Shown here one piece after another: positions 35,090-42,684 of a DNA stretch of 64,000 nt (positions within the stretch are counted from its first letter, which is position 1; each line of letters opens with the position of its first letter). The stretch covers positions 726,715-790,714 of the forward strand of contig JAFDVR010000017.1 of the NCBI GenBank assembly GCA_018268855.1, in the 5' to 3' direction. Both the position numbers and the translations under genes were made by a program. Under the pieces are notes generated by a model. The model searched no databases. It saw only the letters and a program-made list of their open reading frames with translations, and was not told the origin of the DNA. Source of the stretch: Acidobacteriota bacterium (GTDB taxonomy: Bacteria > Acidobacteriota > Terriglobia > Terriglobales > Acidobacteriaceae).

Positions 35090-35124
35090 TTAAAACAAAA
35101 AGCGTGGGGTCAAAACCCCACGCT
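35090..35124 (-). terminator. intrinsic terminator of the BON-domain gene
   Basis: The arms AGCGTGGGGT (35101-35110) and ACCCCACGCT (35115-35124) are perfectly complementary with a four-base loop. On the minus strand the stem is followed by TTTTTGTTTTAAGG. It lies 19 bases after the BON gene stop; the opposite strand lacks the T-run. The remaining bases to 34929 contain the promoter region of the PpiD-like gene, where no clear boxes could be picked. Confidence 0.9.
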
Positions 35125-35142
35125 CTAACCAATCACAAAAAC

Positions 35143-36558
35143 TTACCACCGCCGGTAAGGCCGGCCATAGTAATACCGGGGATAGTGATAGTACCGCGGA
35201 TGATATCCGAACCCAATCCCCACACCCACGCCGGGATAATACGGATAGCCATAAGCATAGGGATATGGATACGCATACCCATACACCGGATACCCAGGCC
35301 GCCGCTCCACGCCGCGATAGTTCGACTCAGGGCCCATGTTCTCGGCCAGACGGGCCATCTCACTCTGCGAGACTGTAACCACGCTGGCTGGCTGCGCAAG
35401 GTGGAAGTTCACGCGCGCCTCGCCCGGAAGCACAGCCTGTCCGCCGCCCGATGCCGCCGATACACCCAAGCCGCCGGCAGCGCCGATGCCCGCACCCGCC
35501 AGGGCACCGCCTCCGCCGCCTAGAGCGCCACCAATCAGAGCGCCGAAGACGCCGAGTGCTGTCGTCGTGCCCACCGTCTGCCCTGTCTTGCTATGGCCGT
35601 TCACCGTCCACGGCTCACTCTGCAGCGGATAGGTATGTCCGGCCAGCGTAGCCGACACAAGCTGCAACGTAATGGAACCTTTGCCCGACAAAGCGCCCGG
35701 CTCGGTTGCATCCAGCACAGTTCCCTGTACCTGCGTTCCGCGCGGAAGAGCGATCTGCCCATCGGCAACCACGTCCGCCGCGACAAACCCTTCAAAGTTG
35801 GTGCCCGGCTGCACGCGACCGCTCGACATCCACCGAGCCACGCGCACCGGGACCTGCGTTCCTGCAGGAATCGTGACACTCATACCGCCGGGATTGCCCG
35901 AATCCTGATTCCCATACTGCTGCCGACCGTATGCCTGCTGTTGTCCGTAAGGGGCCCGGCCAGCCATGCCCTGTTGCTGCCGCTCATAATCACGGCGATA
36001 GATCCGCCGGCGTCCCTGCTGCGGAGGCGGAGGTGTCGCCTGTGCATCGCCATAAGGCTGCGACTGAGCATCGTTATAGGGCTCCTGCTGATTGGCATAA
36101 GGCTGCTGGCCCTGCTGAGGTCCGTTGTCATCCGCCATGCCCTGCTGCTCAGGATTCTGCTGCGGAGCAGGCGGCCCCTGCTCGGCATTCGGATCGACAG
36201 GCGGTGGCGTTAAAGAAGCCGCGCGCTGCTCATCCTCATTGGTATTGCTGGCAGTTGCTGCCCCAACGCTAAGCTGGTCGACAACCTTTGCCACTCCCTG
36301 GGCATGCGAAGCTACTTTGTCAGCAAGATCGCGCGAGGCTTCATCCGTCACATTGCCGGTCAGCGTCACTACGCCAAACGCGGTGGAAGCTGCAATCTGC
36401 TGGTTCGCCAAGCGCGGCTCTTTCGCCATATCGCGCAATACATTGGCCTGCACCTGCGCATCAGGCAGCTTGGTCTTCTGTGCGGAAGCATCCGCGCCCA
36501 TCAGCGCAGCACTCAGAACGAAGGCAGAAACCGTCGTCGTAAATACTCTGGAGATCAT
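35143..36558 (-). CDS. exported BON-domain protein with glycine zipper and Tyr-rich tail
   Basis: A 471-residue exported protein in four parts: signal peptide (VFTTTVSAFVLSAALMGADASA), a BON domain at about 30-100 (GVVTLTGNVTDEASRDLADKVA), a Pro/Gln/Asn-rich linker at about 112-215, a beta segment at about 225-330 (IPAGTQVPVRVARWMSSGRV, LPRGTQVQGTVLDA) resembling a TrbI/conjugation-type outer barrel, then a glycine zipper (GALIGGALGGGGGALAGAG) and a C-terminus dominated by Tyr, Pro and Gly. BON domains bind phospholipid surfaces. The tail may be surface-exposed and adhesive, by inference. A strong terminator follows. Confidence 0.78.
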   Translation of the reverse strand: MISRVFTTTVSAFVLSAALMGADASAQKTKLPDAQVQANVLRDMAKEPRLANQQIAASTAFGVVTLTGNVTDEASRDLADKVASHAQGVAKVVDQLSVGAATASNTNEDEQRAASLTPPPVDPNAEQGPPAPQQNPEQQGMADDNGPQQGQQPYANQQEPYNDAQSQPYGDAQATPPPPQQGRRRIYRRDYERQQQGMAGRAPYGQQQAYGRQQYGNQDSGNPGGMSVTIPAGTQVPVRVARWMSSGRVQPGTNFEGFVAADVVADGQIALPRGTQVQGTVLDATEPGALSGKGSITLQLVSATLAGHTYPLQSEPWTVNGHSKTGQTVGTTTALGVFGALIGGALGGGGGALAGAGIGAAGGLGVSAASGGGQAVLPGEARVNFHLAQPASVVTVSQSEMARLAENMGPESNYRGVERRPGYPVYGYAYPYPYAYGYPYYPGVGVGIGFGYHPRYYHYPRYYYGRPYRRW

Positions 36559-36658
36559 CGTGGTCCCTCATCGTGGCCGCCGGATTCTGAGCGGTCGGCC
36601 CAATCATTTCAGACGCCAATTCACGGAAAAAGTTCCGCTTACCGGTTTGCGCCACAAC

Positions 36659-36695
36659 GCGGAAAGGCGCTCCACAAAGAAGCGCCTCTTTCCGC
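36659..36695. terminator. long hairpin between GH43 and BON genes
   Basis: GCGGAAAGGCGC and GCGCCTCTTTCCGC pair with one bulge around an 10-base loop. It lies about 57 bases past the GH43 stop codon and about 100 bases before the BON start. There is no strong T-run on either strand, so it may stop GH43 transcription inefficiently or protect the transcript end. Confidence 0.4.
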
Positions 36696-36751
36696 TTTCA
36701 GCTACCTTACCTACAGGTTCTCGATATACGGAAGCACGTCTTGTTCTTCAG

Positions 36752-37828
36752 CTAAAAAACAGGAGCTGTCTGGTTGGTATGGATGGTCGGCGTTACCACC
36801 AACTGGTCCAGACCATTGCGGAAAAGAACATCCACAGCAGTCCGGCGGTCGCTCCAGCTTTCCTGGTTCGTCGTTTTGAACCGGTAGAGAATCCATCGGG
36901 TGCCTGCATCATCCACTACCGTATTTGGCGAGCCCGGTCCATACACGCCCGCAGTTTGATATTGGCAAACCATTGGATTCATTCCACCCCCGCAAGTACC
37001 TGAAGGAGCGGCAGTTGCACGATGAAACGGGCCGCGAGGCGAAGCCGAGTACGCATATCCGATCGCATAGCGTGCTAATGCTCCGCCCGCCCCGTTGTAC
37101 ATCAGGTAGAACCGGTGCGAGGAATCTGCATTGGGCGCATAAAACATCGTCGGATGCTCCAGGTCGATGTACTCCCACGCTTGGTAATCAGGGTCGCTAA
37201 GCGTGATCATCGTAAATGCGCTGCTTCCGGTGAGCACACGGGTCGGCTTGGTGTTGGAGCCGCAGGGAGAGACGGTCGAGCACAGTTCCTGCCCCATCAA
37301 GCCATTACCACCATCGCTGAAATAGATAAATATCTTGTCCGTATCCGGGTTCTTGAAGACGAACGGATCACGCCAGGCATGGCTCGAGCTCCCAGTCAGA
37401 ACCAGCCCCTTGTCCACGAACGGGCCCAGCGGAGAAGAAGAAGTGGCTACGCCGATGGACTTCGTTCCGCTCTGCACCAGGGTGTAGTAGAGGTAATAGG
37501 TATTGTTGATGGCGAACGCCCCTTCAGCCCAGAAGCCGGTGTTCGGCGTTGTAATGTCAGACGACCGCAGCACATGGTTTGCGCTTCCAGTTCCGAGCGG
37601 GGCCGTCCAGTTAATCAGATCGCTCGATTTGAAGACAGCGATATAGCTGCCTTGCGGATAGTACAGATAGAATTTGCCATCCAGACCGGTGAGCAAACGC
37701 GGGTCAGCATCCGCATTGGGATCAGTCAGCGTAGAGAGAGGGTTTTGGTAAGTTGCGGCGCGCCCTGGCAGCGCGAACGGAGCGGCGGCGAGGAGGAGGG
37801 TTAATACATACAGCAGCCTGCTTTTCAT
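36752..37828 (-). CDS. GH43-family secreted glycosidase
   Basis: A 358-residue five-bladed beta-propeller enzyme; GH43 members are beta-xylosidases, alpha-L-arabinofuranosidases and related enzymes. Signal peptide MKSRLLYVLTLLLAAAPFALPGRA. The three acidic catalytic residues fit Asp42 (ADADPRLL, base), Asp154 (AWRDPFVF, pKa tuner) and Glu224 (IDLEHPTMF, acid). The subfamily and sugar cannot be set from sequence reading alone. It stands apart from the mannosidases and diverges from the diguanylate cyclase gene. It ends a few residues after a short Thr-rich sequence without extra binding module. Confidence 0.82.
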   Translation of the reverse strand: MKSRLLYVLTLLLAAAPFALPGRAATYQNPLSTLTDPNADADPRLLTGLDGKFYLYYPQGSYIAVFKSSDLINWTAPLGTGSANHVLRSSDITTPNTGFWAEGAFAINNTYYLYYTLVQSGTKSIGVATSSSPLGPFVDKGLVLTGSSSHAWRDPFVFKNPDTDKIFIYFSDGGNGLMGQELCSTVSPCGSNTKPTRVLTGSSAFTMITLSDPDYQAWEYIDLEHPTMFYAPNADSSHRFYLMYNGAGGALARYAIGYAYSASPRGPFHRATAAPSGTCGGGMNPMVCQYQTAGVYGPGSPNTVVDDAGTRWILYRFKTTNQESWSDRRTAVDVLFRNGLDQLVVTPTIHTNQTAPVF

Positions 37829-37922
37829 GGTTCAGTCCATTCCGGTGAGTGAAATAACTGCGGAGAGGATGCTATTGAGCGCCAGAAACCGGGTCAATGG
37901 ATTGGAATATCTGTTTTGCAAT

Positions 37923-37945
37923 GGTGCTACGGCACCACTTTTTTG
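37923..37945 (+). terminator. short hairpin with T-run in the leader of the diguanylate cyclase gene
   Basis: GGTGC (37923-37927) and GCACC (37932-37936) pair across a four-base loop and are followed by ACTTTTTT on the plus strand. No plus-strand gene lies upstream; GH43 runs the other way. It may be an attenuator in the leader of the gene at 38050 or chance. The remainder of the 221-base divergent region shows no recognisable riboswitch. Confidence 0.35.
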
Positions 37946-38049
37946 CATGCCGACAAGACAATCTATGCGAAAGGTATGCTGTCCGATCACCTCTTTCGTA
38001 AACATTTTTCTCAAAAATTCATTCCTTATTTGGGAATCAAGCAGAGAGA

Positions 38050-39726
38050 ATGGAACAAGTGAAAGACCGGTCTACAGATTCCAGGGTTCCCATCACGCTC
38101 ATTGTGATCGCGGCTGTAGGTTCGCTGCTGTTTACGTTGGGCGGCGGTTACTTTCTCTTCCGCAATACCCGGAACCTCGTCGATGCCCGCAACTGGGTGG
38201 AACACACCCAGGACGTGCTTCTGGGGATACAAAATGCGTCCCGCCGTGCAGACCAGGTGCAATACAGCACGCGCATCTTCATGCTGACCCGCCATGATAG
38301 CGATCGTCAGGCAAGCCAGCGGAGCGCCTTGCTTTTGCAAAGCGCGGTCGTCCACCTGCAAAGTGCGGTTGCAGACAATCCTGCGGAAGCGGAGAACATC
38401 CGGCAATTGGAGCAATGCTCGAATGGCGTCATCGTCGAGCTGGCAAAGCAGGATTGGGATGAAACGGTTGCCAACAATCAGCTTTTGACATGCCAACAGG
38501 TATTGGCCTCCATGACCGAGCAGGAACGCAAACTTTTGAAGGAAAGGACCGACGCCTCTCAGCAACAGTCGCAGTTCTCACTCTTTACAGAAAGTGGACT
38601 GGCCATTCCTTGTCTGCTTGTTCTGATCGCCTTGTTCTCTCTTTTATTGCGGGATGCGCTCATGCGCAATCGGATAGCAAAGGCTTCCCGGCGTACAAAC
38701 GCCAAACTGGCAACAAATGTAAAAACATTGCATGAAAACGCACACGTGGCTAAGTTGCTGGCCTTGTCGCGCGACGAGCTTCAACTCTGCACGGAAGTAC
38801 AGCAGGTGTATCGCGCCGCGGCAGACCGCTTCTCTCAGCTCCTTCCGGAAACGAGCGGCGCTCTGTGCATCATCAATAGTTCACGCAATCTTGTAGAGCG
38901 GGTGGCAAGCTGGCCCGATCCCGAACAGTCTGTGGTCTCGGAGATCTTCGCTCCGGAAAATTGCTGCGGTTTACGATCCGGCCAACTTCGCTGGAAAGGT
39001 ACGGGAGCTTCCGCTATCGATTGTGAGCATTTCTCCGGCGAGGCTCCAGGCGCTTACTTCTGCGTGCCCCTGGTGGCGCAGGGCGAAACCACCGGCGTTC
39101 TATTTGTAGAGTGCCCAACGGAAGAAGCACGGCAGAATGTGGAACGCCGCGATGAAGGCGTCCGCCAGTTGGTGCAGCTTACAGCCATGACGCTTGCCTC
39201 TATTGAACTGCGCAAAAAGCTGGAACGCCAATCCATCCGCGATGGTTTGACTGGTCTCTTCAATAGACACTTTATGCAGATCGCCTTTGATCGTGAACTG
39301 GCGCGCTCGACACGGAGAAAATCGACGCTGGCTGTATTGATGCTCGATGTAGATCATTTCAAGCAGTTCAATGATCAGTTTGGACATGCGGCTGGAGATA
39401 CTGTTTTGAAAGAAGTGGCCCGAGTAATCGGATCAAGCGTCCGCGCCGAAGATCTGGTGTGCCGCTACGGGGGTGAAGAGTTCACCATTATCCTGCCCGA
39501 TATTGGGCTGGATGCGATCAAAGAGCGGGCAGAGAAGGTGCGTCAGGCAATAGAAGATTTGCGTACACAGATTGGCAATCACGTCCGCGGCGATATCACT
39601 ATCTCCATCGGAGGGGCTCTCTTTCCCCGCGATGGGCAAACCTCAGAGGAATTGCTGAAGTGCGCGGACGCAGCACTCTACCGCGCAAAGCACGAAGGCA
39701 GAAACAGAGTAGTCATCGAGGCATAG
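38050..39726 (+). CDS. membrane diguanylate cyclase (GAF-GGDEF)
   Basis: A 558-residue enzyme making c-di-GMP from two GTP. TM1 is ITLIVIAAVGSLLFTLGGGYFLF (near 14-36); a periplasmic helical sensor of about 140 residues resembling CHASE3 follows; TM2 is near LAIPCLLVLIALFSLLL. A cytoplasmic coiled segment leads to a GAF-like domain (about 235-385) and a GGDEF domain with active site RYGGEEF (GGEEF 474-478), DGLTGLFNRHF and LDVDHFKQFND. The inhibitory site RAED (465-468) is at the right spacing, so product feedback is expected. It lies immediately upstream of the receptor/YfiR block on the same strand; a separate promoter lies between. Confidence 0.88.
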   Translation: MEQVKDRSTDSRVPITLIVIAAVGSLLFTLGGGYFLFRNTRNLVDARNWVEHTQDVLLGIQNASRRADQVQYSTRIFMLTRHDSDRQASQRSALLLQSAVVHLQSAVADNPAEAENIRQLEQCSNGVIVELAKQDWDETVANNQLLTCQQVLASMTEQERKLLKERTDASQQQSQFSLFTESGLAIPCLLVLIALFSLLLRDALMRNRIAKASRRTNAKLATNVKTLHENAHVAKLLALSRDELQLCTEVQQVYRAAADRFSQLLPETSGALCIINSSRNLVERVASWPDPEQSVVSEIFAPENCCGLRSGQLRWKGTGASAIDCEHFSGEAPGAYFCVPLVAQGETTGVLFVECPTEEARQNVERRDEGVRQLVQLTAMTLASIELRKKLERQSIRDGLTGLFNRHFMQIAFDRELARSTRRKSTLAVLMLDVDHFKQFNDQFGHAAGDTVLKEVARVIGSSVRAEDLVCRYGGEEFTIILPDIGLDAIKERAEKVRQAIEDLRTQIGNHVRGDITISIGGALFPRDGQTSEELLKCADAALYRAKHEGRNRVVIEA

Positions 39727-39750
39727 ACGCAGCAGTCAATCGTTTGCTGC

Positions 39751-39777
39751 TCAAGAAAAGATCTGCGGAGCCGATAA
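39751..39777 (+). promoter_or_regulatory. sigma-28 (FliA/SigD-type) promoter before receptor copy 1
   Basis: The sequence reads TCAAGAAA, 11 bases, GCCGATAA. The FliA consensus is TAAAGTTT-N11-GCCGATAA, with SigD of Bacillus preferring GCCGATAT; the -10 octamer and the spacing match exactly. It starts 24 bases after the cyclase stop codon. The same arrangement recurs before receptor copy 2. The expected transcript start is about seven bases after the -10 box. Confidence 0.75.
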
Positions 39778-39865
39778 AGGCTCCATGCGACACATCTTCT
39801 TCTCCACCTGCCTGCGGAAGCACGGGCCGGCCCCCTGTTTGCCTGAATTCTCCGGTCCCAACAAG

Positions 39866-41869
39866 ATGACGGAACACACCGGCAACTCTCGCAGGAATAA
39901 GTGGAAATGCGCGAGTGGATATCTCGCTGTATTCCTCATGCTGGTTCCAGGCCTCGCTTGCGCACAGGACTCGGCAGACCTGACAGGCCGCAGTCTGGAA
40001 GATCTGATGAATGTGCGAGTGTACAGCGCCTCGCGGTACAGTCAGCTCGTTTCCGAAGCTCCTGCCTCCGTCACGGTTATCTCGCGCGAGATGATTGAGC
40101 GCGGCGGCTATCGAACGCTGGCCGATATTCTGCGCAGCGTGCGCGGCTTCTATGTGTCCTATGACCGGCAGTACAGCTACCTGGGCGTACGTGGGTTCTC
40201 CGACTCTGGCGACTACAACACCCGCGTGCTGCTTATGGTGGATGGCCATCGCATGAACGACACCATTTATGAACAGGCCGCAATCGGTACGGATTTCATT
40301 TTGGATGTAGATACGATCGAGCGTGTTGAAATTACGCGTGGACCCTCGTCGTCTCTGTACGGAACCAACGCGGTCTTTGCCGTGGTGAATGTAATTACGC
40401 GCAAATCCAGCGATATAGGCGGAGTGGAACTGGCGGGAGGCGCAGGCACCTTCAACAGCTATCGCGGACGCATCACCTATGGCGGCACGATCGCGGGAGT
40501 AGACGCAATCCTCTCCGGATCGTTTTATGGCAGCAAAGGCAATAAGCATCTTTACTATCCTGAATACGATTCGCCACAGACGAATAATGGCATCGCCAGC
40601 CATGTAGATGATGATCAGGCACTGAACCTGCTCGCCACCCTGTCTACGCATGGATTGCGTTTTCAGGCAGCTTACAGCGACCGCGAGAAGGGCGATCCAA
40701 CCGGATCGTACGGCGATGTATTTGGCAGCCCACTCAATCGCGAGCACAACATACGCGGATTTCTCGATTTACGTTACGAAAAAACTGTACGTAACACCAC
40801 GTTGATGGCGCGGACCTACTACGACCGCGAAATGAATAAAGGCGGCTTTCTCTCTGAAGGAGGAGCCGACCCCGACAGCCTGAGCCTCAATATTGGGCGC
40901 GGCGAAAACTGGGGCGCTGAGTTTCAGGCTGTCTCTACCTTGCGCAATCGTTACAAAGTGGTAGGCGGATTGGAATATCGTAATGATTTCCGGCAGGAGA
41001 TGCTCACCTATACGGTAGACCCCGTCGTTTACTACGCTAAGTCCGACCAGCCTTCATTCGTAGCCGCACCTTACGTCGAAGCGGAAATCCCTATTACATC
41101 CCGGCTTTCATTCGATCCAAGTCTGCGCGCCGATTACAACCCACGTGTCGGATGGATGTGCAGCCCCCGGGCAGCCATCAATTACAACCCTTGGGACAGA
41201 TCGCGAGTGAAGTTGATTTATGGCGAATCGTTCCGCTCACCCAACTCCTATGAAATGTACTTCTGGCCCGGCCAGCAGCCATTGCAATCTGAAAAAATTG
41301 CTACCTGGGAAGCAGACCTGGAGCAGGAACTGAACAATCATGTGAGCGCCTCCCTCTCGATATTTCATAACAGGACAGACCACTTCATCGCTGTAAGTGC
41401 GGACACCTGGGGCGCAACATTTGTGAATGAAGGCCGCCAGTCCCTGGCTGGTGTGGAAGCAGAAATCCGCACCCGCTGGAGCAATGGAACTACGGCAACG
41501 GCAAGTTATAGCAATCATTTTGAGCAGGAAGATATAGATGGCGGCACACCCGAGAACTCTCCAAAACACCTCGCCAAGCTGTATCTCAGCGTGCCACTGG
41601 TCCCGCGCAAACTATTTGCGACGGCAGACACGCAGTATCTTAGCCATCGCATGACATTACGTGGTCAACGTGTAGATTCGTACGGCATCGTGAACCTGAC
41701 GCTTCTCGGTAAACAGCTTGCCCGTAATCTCGACCTCTCATTCAGCGTGGATAACCTTCTGGACAAACACTACAGTGATCCAGGGGCCCAGCAGCATCTG
41801 CAAAACGCAATCCCGCAGGACGGACGCAACCTTCGCGCCAAACTTACATGGACGTTCGGAGGAAGATAG
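39866..41869 (+). CDS. TonB-dependent outer-membrane receptor, copy 1
   Basis: A receptor of about 667 residues. The signal region is ASGYLAVFLMLVPGLACAQ; mature protein starts with DLTGRSLEDLMNVRVYSASRYSQL, a motif seen in receptor families next to YfiR proteins. Plug domain: APASVTVISREMIERGGYRTLADILRSVRGFYV to NVITRK; then a 22-strand-type beta-barrel ending KLTWTFGGR. No classical Ton box is obvious. An ATG at 39785 is in frame but only seven bases after the -10 box of the sigma-28 promoter, so it would be leaderless; the ATG at 39866 gives a better signal peptide though without a clear ribosome site. The ligand is unknown. Its stop overlaps the start of the YfiR gene. Confidence 0.85.
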   Translation: MTEHTGNSRRNKWKCASGYLAVFLMLVPGLACAQDSADLTGRSLEDLMNVRVYSASRYSQLVSEAPASVTVISREMIERGGYRTLADILRSVRGFYVSYDRQYSYLGVRGFSDSGDYNTRVLLMVDGHRMNDTIYEQAAIGTDFILDVDTIERVEITRGPSSSLYGTNAVFAVVNVITRKSSDIGGVELAGGAGTFNSYRGRITYGGTIAGVDAILSGSFYGSKGNKHLYYPEYDSPQTNNGIASHVDDDQALNLLATLSTHGLRFQAAYSDREKGDPTGSYGDVFGSPLNREHNIRGFLDLRYEKTVRNTTLMARTYYDREMNKGGFLSEGGADPDSLSLNIGRGENWGAEFQAVSTLRNRYKVVGGLEYRNDFRQEMLTYTVDPVVYYAKSDQPSFVAAPYVEAEIPITSRLSFDPSLRADYNPRVGWMCSPRAAINYNPWDRSRVKLIYGESFRSPNSYEMYFWPGQQPLQSEKIATWEADLEQELNNHVSASLSIFHNRTDHFIAVSADTWGATFVNEGRQSLAGVEAEIRTRWSNGTTATASYSNHFEQEDIDGGTPENSPKHLAKLYLSVPLVPRKLFATADTQYLSHRMTLRGQRVDSYGIVNLTLLGKQLARNLDLSFSVDNLLDKHYSDPGAQQHLQNAIPQDGRNLRAKLTWTFGGR

Positions 41870-42465
41870 TGACGAAACCGGTTCCTAGTGGCCACCGGTG
41901 GCTTCATTACCGGTCCTTTCGTACATGGAAACGTAGCATGATGGCCGCAATACTGCTCCTAAACGCAGGTCAATGGGCGCACGCTGCATCCGAAACCAAC
42001 AACGAATACGCCGTAAAAGCTGCATTTCTCTTTCATTTTGCGCAATTAACCACATGGCCAGCACAGATGTTCCCGCACCCCGACAGCCCAGTGGTTTTCT
42101 GCACCATCGGCAGGGATCCGTTTGATGGGTCTCTGGATAACGCCGTGGCTGGAAAAAAAATTCAGGGCCATCCAGTGAAGGTACTGCACCTGAAGCAGAT
42201 GGCCGGTCTGCAGGGGTGTCACCTGCTGTTTACCGGAGAGCAGGAGATGTCTCGCATGTCTGCCTTGAACACTGCGCTCCGTGGACTGCCTGTGCTGACG
42301 GTAGGCGAGAGCGAGAGCTTTCTGAAACAGGGTGGGATGATCGATTTCCGTTCTGAGAAAGACAGATTGCGTTTTGATGTCAACCTAGGGCCGGCGCAAT
42401 CCAGCAGTCTTGGATTTAGTTCGACACTGCTATCTCTCGCGCGTACTGTGATTCAGGCGCATTAG
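41869..42465 (+). CDS. YfiR-family (DUF4154) periplasmic protein, copy 1
   Basis: A 198-residue exported protein. After a signal ending GQWAHA, the mature part starts NNEYAVKAAFLFHFAQLTTWP, then VFCTIGRDPFDGSL, LQGCHLLFTGEQE, LPVLTVGESESFLKQGGMIDF and FDVNLGPAQSSSLGFSSTLLSLA, the conserved YfiR series. YfiR of Pseudomonas is the periplasmic repressor of the cyclase YfiN. Two cysteines are kept. The GTG at 41869 has GGAGG six bases upstream and shares one base with the receptor stop (TAGTG); an ATG at 41848 lacks a ribosome site. Coupling to the receptor suggests the two act together. Confidence 0.85.
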   Translation: MTKPVPSGHRWLHYRSFRTWKRSMMAAILLLNAGQWAHAASETNNEYAVKAAFLFHFAQLTTWPAQMFPHPDSPVVFCTIGRDPFDGSLDNAVAGKKIQGHPVKVLHLKQMAGLQGCHLLFTGEQEMSRMSALNTALRGLPVLTVGESESFLKQGGMIDFRSEKDRLRFDVNLGPAQSSSLGFSSTLLSLARTVIQAH

Positions 42466-42518
42466 ACGAATTTCATCTCCTGAATAAAATCCGTTTCTTC
42501 AGCAAGCAAACGTTTGCC

Positions 42519-42545
42519 TCAAGAAGAAGCGTAAAGAGCCGATAT
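42519..42545 (+). promoter_or_regulatory. sigma-28 (FliA/SigD-type) promoter before receptor copy 2
   Basis: TCAAGAAG, 11 bases, GCCGATAT. The -10 octamer equals the Bacillus SigD consensus and the spacing equals that of the copy-1 promoter. The flanking bases (CGTTTGC before, ATGC after) are also shared with the first site, showing that the promoter was duplicated with the genes and kept while the spacer changed. Confidence 0.75.
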
Positions 42546-42684
42546 ATGCTTCATGCGATTCTTCCCCCCGTACGCTAATTCGCCACATTTAGAGCGTATT
42601 AGCGGCGATAAAGACATTTTTAGCAGCCATAGGAATCTTCCGCCCGGCAAAATAAGTGCGCGCGCTTCTTCCATATGTCCGTCC

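Noticed and set aside
37829..38049. possible c-di-GMP riboswitch before the diguanylate cyclase
   Set aside because: I looked for GEMM-type conserved segments and found none; only a small hairpin with a T-run is present.
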